DNA of 64,000 nucleotides from Phyto melanocephala (taxonomy: Eukaryota; Arthropoda; Insecta; Diptera; Rhinophoridae): positions 74,924,465 to 74,988,464 of the forward strand of contig OW799236.1 of NCBI GenBank assembly GCA_941918925.1, read 5' to 3'. A program made the translations under genes and the position numbers. This document shows positions 23,801 through 64,000 of this stretch, piece after piece. A model generated the notes under the pieces. It did no database searches and was not told the DNA's origin. It was given only the letters and a program-made list of their open reading frames with translations. Positions within the stretch are counted from its first letter, which is position 1, and each line of letters opens with the position of its first letter.

Positions 23801-26151
23801 AGATTAGGTACCAAGATAATTTTGAACTTGAAATAAAGCTTTAACGCGTTGTTCTAATTCATTATAAAATTAAAAAAAGATGAAGTGATTCAATTTTAAG
23901 TTAAGTTTTTATAAAAAACTTTTTTTTTTTCTAAAATCAACAAATTTTTTATAAGTGTTTTTATTTTAAGTTTCTCAGAAAATTCAATTTTCTTTTAAAA
24001 AGATTTAATATAATATAGCTTTTGAAAATTTTTTAAAAGGTTTTGTATGGCCCCTTTCGCATTAGGCAACTATAATTGCGCAAGTATAATTTTAATTTTT
24101 ATTTATTTTCTTTTGAACTTGCTTTTATGTTCACATTCAGCAACTTGGTTGCTCAATTTCTTCCAGTTTCTTCCAATTTCTCATCATTTTTAAATATTTG
24201 ATTCACTTATAAACAAATAAAATTTTCACACACACAAAATTACACAACACACCGAAGAAGAAATAAAAGACAATGTCAAAAACAAATAATTATTCCAAGA
24301 CAAGAATGACAGCAGAAGCAGAATTGCCAAGTACAAGCAAGTCTGTACTCAAATCTCGGCAATTCTTTCCCCTTCACACCGACCTTTCCTCTCACACCAA
24401 CAAACACAAGAATTGCTCAATTATAGTTGCCTAATGCGAAAGGGGCCTATGAATTCACCAAAAGTTTAAAAAGTACTTAGCAAAGCTTTACAATTTGTCT
24501 TAAGCTCAATTTTTGTTAAAAAAACCTTTAAAAAAGCTTTCTTCTAATGACTTTTTTTCTGAAAGACCTTAAAGCTTAAACAATTTAAATGTGTATAGTT
24601 GTTCAAATTATTTCAAAGACAATTTTACGAATTAAAAATGAAAATATTCAAATTGATTTTTTTAATTACAAATTTCTTTGAAAAGGAAATTAATTTTTAA
24701 TAAATAAATAAATTATTTAATTTTAAAATTATTGCAAACACAGTTTCAAAGCTTTTGTGGAATATTACAAAAAAAGCTTTAAAAGCGCTTAACGCTGCTT
24801 AAAAATATGTTTTGAACTTGGAAAATACATCTTTAAAAAAACGAAAATTTTTGGAGGCTTAAGAAAATTTTGCAAGAAAAAAAAAATTAATTATAATAAA
24901 AATGTCTTAAAATGTAAAAGGAAGTTTAAAAATTCTATTTAAAGTTAATAACTTTTTATTAAAAACCTTTTTAATGAATATCTTAAAAATCTTGTTAAGA
25001 ACAGAGTCATGTATATACTAAAGAGCTGATTAAAATGTTCTAAAAGTTATGCGTTCTTTTACACAACAACTTCTAATCACAATATTTCAGTGTTAACAAT
25101 ACAATAACAATAAAATAAAATATAAAGCTTTGTATGTGTTTGTATTTCAAAATAAACAGCGACATCTAATCTAATAGAACACATACAAAAACAGTAAAAA
25201 ATATTAAAAGCAGTGTTAGTGGATAATCTCATTTAGGACAGTTTGAAGAGAAAACACTTTCTTAAAAGCGATATTTTTATTACATGTGAACACATTTCAT
25301 TACAGAATATTTAAAGTTAAGGTCTCTATGCAACTTTTTCTTTGGTCTAGGTCTACTATCGATATCCTCAAACATGCTATGTTCTATTTCAATTTTAATG
25401 TTCTGATTAAGCTTTATTTTATTCTGACGTTGTTATATTTCAGGGTTTGCTGCTTTAGCAGCTCGTTAGCACACATAAATAATAAATACTTTTTACATTG
25501 TACTTTCAATAAAGCTTTTTTAAAGAAATTTGACCACACCCTGCGTAGAGTAATTTTGTTAAATAAAAAGAGATAAAAACGTTTAAGCATTCATATAAGT
25601 ACAACTTGAATAAATTGTTTACGCCTTTAGGATGTTAAAACTAATTGTAAATAATTCAAAACCTTAAAAAAGTTAAGCTCAGTAAATAACCTTTCCTTCG
25701 AAGATTAATGAAGTGTTTATATTTCTACCATTTTTTCCGAAACGTTTATAACGTCTCCTTCTCTTTTTATTTTCTCCTCTAATACTTATATTTAGGCTAA
25801 AACTTTGATTTCGGTTTAATATTTTGAAATTATTTGTTGTTTTTGTTTTAGGTTTTTCTTTAAGCTTAAGATTAACTTAGAAACTCCAATGCAAATTTAT
25901 TTTTTTTTTTGTATTTTTCTGCAATTTCAGACGAGTTTTTTTTAATTACACATATTTTATTAAAATATCAGATATGTTACTACGACTACAGCTAATTTGG
26001 TAAACATTTAAACAAAAATTAATTTACATACACAGACTAGCCTATCAAAGCAAGTTGCATTTGAATTTTGAACTTAATTAAATTATTTACAATTTATTTT
26101 ATTTTTTTTTGATGAAGAAAGACGACAGTTTTATTTTACCTTGTCTCTTGC
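20862..26151. other. AT-rich region downstream of the Trim9 stop; possible 3' UTR
   Basis: A (TTTAA)n run lies near 21,140-21,165 and a MITE at 24,049-24,447; otherwise I recognised no element. Minus-strand AATAAA occurs at 26,093-26,098, about 55 bases after the stop, and many times further on. In DNA this AT-rich the polyadenylation site cannot be chosen by eye. A long neuronal 3' UTR is possible but unproved. Confidence 0.4.
24049..24447. mobile_element. MITE with perfect 30-bp TIRs and TAT target duplication
   Basis: The left end GGCCCCTTTCGCATTAGGCA, extended to 30 bases ending ACTATAATTG, is matched perfectly in inverted orientation by the right end (..TGCCTAATGCGAAAGGGGCC). TAT flanks both sides (24,046-24,048 and 24,448-24,450). 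At 399 bp with no open frame it is non-autonomous. The perfect ends suggest it is young. I do not recognise the superfamily. Confidence 0.88.
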
Positions 26152-59910
<33,759 letters not shown>

Positions 59911-61018
59911 CTATAAAAGCGTAATTTAATTTACGAATATTGACACAAGGTTGGTTTGTAAAATAGATATTGAATTTTAATTTTTAATTTTTGTATGAAA
60001 TGATGCATAACCCAGGGATTTGTTTTTCAAATGATTGTGTTTAAGAATGTTGTATGATTTTTTATTTTATTTAAATTTTCAAGTTAAAGCCGCATGTAAC
60101 GTTGGTAAAGAAATGAGAGAAAAAAGTAGAAATATTTTGTAAAATTTGCATTGATTATGGTAAAAAATATTGTTTTATTAAATACAAATACAAGGAATTT
60201 TTTATGTAAATAAATACTTATTAAGATTGATGAAAACAAATGTTTAATGTTTTGAATTTTCTAAATATGATCTCTAATAAAAAAATCATGTGTTTCTTTA
60301 TCACGAAGTAGATTAATGAATTTTTAAAACTCATTACGGTTTTCTTATTTATGAGTATTTCGATTTGTGATATACAGCATTTTCAAGACAATTAAACAAA
60401 AATAAAAAGGAATTTTTCAAAAATTAAAAAAAAAATATTACAAAATAGCTAAAGAAATCTTTTTACATAAATTATTTTAAACATATTTTTTTACCTATTT
60501 TATAGTTTAATAACAAATTTGCAAATAGAAAATTCTTTGAAATTTTGCTACACCAAAATAATTTTATTCGCGCTTATTTGTGAAAATTAAATGTCTATGT
60601 GACAAGAGTAAAAAAACATTATGGAAAAAATATTCTTTAAAGTATAATTTTCAAAATAAATTTAGTTTAGATAAAAGTTGTCAAGTATTTTATGTACAAA
60701 AAAAATTATTTAATTTTTTAAACGCAAAATAATTTTTTAGTAAAAACTGTATTTTTTCTAAAGGAATAGTTTTACAAATAACCTTTAGAAGCAAAATTTA
60801 TGAATTTTTTTTTACAAAAATATAAATTTTCTGTAATTTTTTTTTCAAAAAATCTCATAAAAAAAAATTTAAAGCAAATATTTTCAAATTATTTAAAAAA
60901 AAAATGCTTGATATTTCTTAAAAACTTAATATACGTACTGCTCTGGAAAAAAATTGTCCATCACATAACTTAGATATTCTGCACGACCCATCGTTCAATT
61001 TTAAAAATAAAAACTGTT
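59911..61018. other. Intron of Trim9 (upstream), no element recognised
   Basis: AT-rich; no exon for RING, B-box, coiled coil or COS was found here. Confidence 0.45.
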
Positions 61019-61470
61019 TCCAACAACCAACAAACAAAAATTTTGATTTTTATTGGAAGAATATCCTAGATAATTAGTAAATATTTTATGTTGATAAAAG
61101 AATGTTTATTTTTCGGTTTCCCTCAATTATATTTAGTCTTAACCATGTTTTAGCCAAATATAGAGGGATTAGAAAAATAAAATAAATAAGAATGAATAAA
61201 AATTGCTGGTTGGGTTCATGAAGAGTTTTCAAATTTCGTTTCTTGATTTATTTAAAATTCTCATATTGTTTATGAAAATTTTAAATAAAGCTAGTACAAA
61301 TTTTAAACTTTTTCATAAATTTTTTGGTTTAAAGGTCTACTGATGATCTGGCATAAGCACCATATAATATATATAGACCAGCTTAAACCCAACAACCAAC
61401 AACCAACAAACCAAAATTTTGAAATTTATTGGGAGAATATCCTAGATAATTAGTAAATATTTTATGTTAA
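61019..61470 (+). repeat. Direct repeat of about 75 bp, 378 bp apart
   Basis: CAACAACCAACAAACAAAAA.. and CAACCAACAAACCAAAATTT.. (starting near 61,020 and 61,398) both continue with AGAATATCCTAGATAATTAG and TAAATATTTTATGTT. It may be a tandem duplication or two ends of one insertion. Confidence 0.6.
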
Positions 61471-62361
61471 TTATATTAATATATAAAAATTTTGCATTTA
61501 TTATTCTAATTTTATATAGTTTTTGATTCTTCTGGTACCCCCTCTATCAAAGCTTTTATGATATTATTAAATACCTATTGAGCTGATCAACACTACTTTC
61601 TGCGGTAAGCTTTGGCATCTTTTCCGACTTTTTCGCTGCTTTAAATTATCGTGTGACCACCTCTTAACAATATGCTTTCTGACGCACCAAAAGCGCCTTA
61701 GTTTTCTAGTACCACTTCTTGCTGTCAAACAAAAGACCTAAGCAGCTTCTCTAAGCACATTTTGATACATAAAGATACCGTGTTTATTGTTTATTTAAAA
61801 AAAAAAAACCTGCTCCTCTCACAACAAGTGCAGATAGATGATCATATCAAGATTTTTTGTAGAAATTTTTTATGAAAATTTACTGGCCTGGAAGTTGGGA
61901 GAAGTCAGCTGAAACATGTCTTGTCGTTCCTAATGCAGCAATTAGTTTTTGCTAAAAAACTTGTTTTTAATTGTTTGTTGCGATATTTTGCTTCCGTAAT
62001 CTTAACAGTATATGTATGCTTGTGAAACATTTTTTACTTGCAAAGTTTTCAGACCAGGATATTCTTTGACCTACGGACAATCTTCTTTTTGAGTTACTTT
62101 TCTTTCTGAAATATTAGAATTCCTCTTTGATAATAAAATTTTTGTGCCAAAGGCAAAGTCATCCCTCACATTCTTAAGAATTTTATAAACCATTTTCGTT
62201 CCAACTTTTACTTTTCAAATAATGTTTTTACGTTTACTGATTTTTAAAAGTTTTTAAAATGTTTTTTTTTTTTAATTTCCGATTCCCATGCCATTTGGAA
62301 TCGAATAATTTCCATCAAGACACATCTATTCATCAGGTAGTCTGGTTTCCTCAGCTGATTA
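61471..62361. other. Intron of Trim9: unclassified, possibly old transposon DNA
   Basis: The GC-richer patch at 61,540-61,760 has minus-strand frames of Lys/Arg-rich composition that recall a Tc1-like DNA-binding domain, but nothing specific enough to name. Confidence 0.3.
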
Positions 62362-64000
62362 TTATACTCGCCACCAAAAAAATGGTGGGGGTATATTCAT
62401 TTTGTCATTCCGTTTGTAACACCTCGAAATATCCATTTTAGACCCCATAAAGTATATATATTCTGAATCAGGGTTTGATTTGATGACGATCTAGCTATGT
62501 CCGTCCGTCTGTCCGTCTGTTGAAAGCACGATAGAGGTCGCACCAAAAAAGCTAGAAGGCTCAAATTTTGCCAGAATCTTTCTTATAGACAAGGTTTGCT
62601 TGGTATTGAAAATGGGCTAAATCGGAATATTAGGAAGGGAGTTATAGCTCGAAAAGCAAGAGTAGGTCGAAAATATATATTTCCTGAGTAAAAACAATAT
62701 TTTTCCCCGAAAATTATCTAAATCTATGCATTAGGAGAGGAGTTATCGATCAAAATGTACGAAAATTTATACCGCATAGTGTATTTTTCGGTATATTTAA
62801 AAACAAAAACGTCATAAAAGCAACAAAATTGGATGTACGACTCTGAAATTTTGCACACTTTGCTTTCTGGTGAGACGCTTTTTTGTAACGGAAAATCAGT
62901 ATGCCACGCCCACTTTTACGCCCACCTCCCATATAACGTTTTACCTAAAATTCATATAATTTCTCTATTAATAAAGATTTTAGAATAACAAAGAGCTATA
63001 TTGAAACACCTAAGTTGTACTCATTAGCAAAAACAACTTTGACACGCCTACTATAACGCCCACTTTTCACGTTATCTACCGTTAATGAAATTTAAAAGCT
63101 CATAAAACCGCCAAAATTAGAGGTGTGATGATCAAATTTGCTACGTATATCCTCCTAGGCAATATCATTACTGTGCCAGAAAATTAAGGTGTCACGCCCA
63201 CTTTTACGCCCACCTCCCATATAACGTTTTACCTAAAATTCATATAATTTCTCTATTAATAAAGATTTTGGAATAATAAAGGGTTATATTGAAACACCTC
63301 AGTTGTACTCATTCGCAAAAACAACTTTGACATGCCTACTATACCGCCCACTTTTCACGTTATCTACCGTAAATGAAATTTAAAAGCCCATAAAACCGCC
63401 AAAATTAGAGGCATGATGATCAAATTTGCTTCGTATATCCTTCTAATCAATGTAATCGTTGTGCCAAAAAGTTTAGGTAACACGCTCACTTTAACGCCCA
63501 CCTCCCATATTTCATGTATTTTCTCTATTGACAAAGTTTTTGGGAAAATAAAGAACTATATTGAAATATCTAAGTTGTATTTATTAGTAGAAACTTTATT
63601 GACACTCCTAATTTAACGCCCACTTTTACTAAAAGACTACATTTACAAAAGCATTTTAGTGGCATATCGAAGTTATAAAGGGTGGTTAAATTTTAAGGAC
63701 CGATGTTGAATTTAAATAAAACACAAATTATTTAGGATATTATTATCATTTCTTTTTATAATGACAATATTTGTATTGTTCAATTATGTATTTAACAAAG
63801 TATCGGCGAAATGGCCCCCCCATCCTTGGCGCCACTCCTCTATCTGATGGTCCAAATTTTCAATGACAATGTTGATGCTCAATTGTTAGGCATGATGATG
63901 AGGCGAGGTTGACTGCTCTTTTGCCACACTATCGCAAAAACCAGCAGTGGTTCTTATTCAGCGAACTAAGAAGGCATTCACAGATTTTTTAACATTTTAT
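62362..64000 (+). repeat. DINE-1-like repeat, family R1 copy 2 (runs off the window)
   Basis: An inverted copy of 5,082-6,784. It starts TTATACTCGCCACCAAAAAA with the CCACC/GGTGG hairpin and has TCCGTCCGTCTGTCCGTCTG near 62,500. Three tandem units (ACGCCCACCTCCC at about 62,918, 63,207 and 63,494; period about 288 bp) replace the two of copy 1. The hairpin end is beyond 64,000. Confidence 0.72.
63678..64000 (-). mobile_element. Mariner-derived MITE inside R1 copy 2, partial
   Basis: It starts after TA with AAGGGTGGTTAAATTTTAAG and matches 5,227-5,710 in complement, including the C-terminal transposase remnant (about 63,810-63,870). The same position inside R1 shows the insertion predates the spread of these R1 copies. 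Confidence 0.7.

Noticed and set aside
61540..62100. Tc1-like transposase remnant on the minus strand
   Set aside because: Only basic, Lys/Arg-rich patches were seen; no catalytic or DNA-binding block could be matched with confidence.

Overview
The window is AT-rich eukaryotic DNA, almost certainly from a brachyceran fly and probably a calyptrate (house fly, stable fly or blow fly type). The reasons are short exons with GT/AG splice sites, a neuronal gene that reads as Drosophila Trim9, a fly-type acid lipase start, many mariner relics, and DINE-1/INE-1-like (Helentron-associated) repeats. Only two host genes can be supported; nearly everything else is transposable-element debris. The species call is an inference, because no database could be searched.

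Layout. 0-2 kb: a DINE-1-like repeat, a mariner relic, and the first two exons of a secreted acid lipase on the minus strand (1,558-1,915), cut off to the left. 3-17 kb: intergenic DNA packed with tRNA-derived SINEs, a three-layer nest of elements (4,881-7,373), four mariner relics, two TIR MITEs and the 3' half of an RTE-type LINE. 17-26 kb: mostly anonymous AT-rich DNA with one DINE-1-like copy and one MITE with perfect 30-bp termini. 26.15-59.91 kb: the last five coding exons of a Trim9 orthologue on the minus strand (linker microexon, two FN3 exons, two SPRY exons). Their phases agree and they encode about 278 residues; the RING, B-box and coiled-coil exons must lie beyond 64 kb. The introns (4.3, 2.1, 7.7 and 18.8 kb) are full of transposons. 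62.4-64 kb: a second, inverted copy of the repeat at 5.1-6.8 kb.

The most striking object is a near-perfect palindrome of about 4.3 kb (28,187-32,515, 8-bp spacer) in the last intron of Trim9. Each arm is a composite of three nested elements: an outer TIR element, a hAT-like element with a perfect 8-bp target duplication, and an innermost hairpin MITE. Both arms carry the same nest, and the centre is one shared terminus, so the composite was built first and then duplicated as an inverted repeat. If transcribed with Trim9 pre-mRNA it would fold into a very long hairpin, a plausible source of endogenous siRNA. Also notable: a 33-bp Trim9 microexon whose frame stays open through its donor into a Ser/Thr/Asn-rich tail; one hairpin terminus shared by seven repeats with different interiors; and two RTE fragments that together cover the two halves of one reverse transcriptase.
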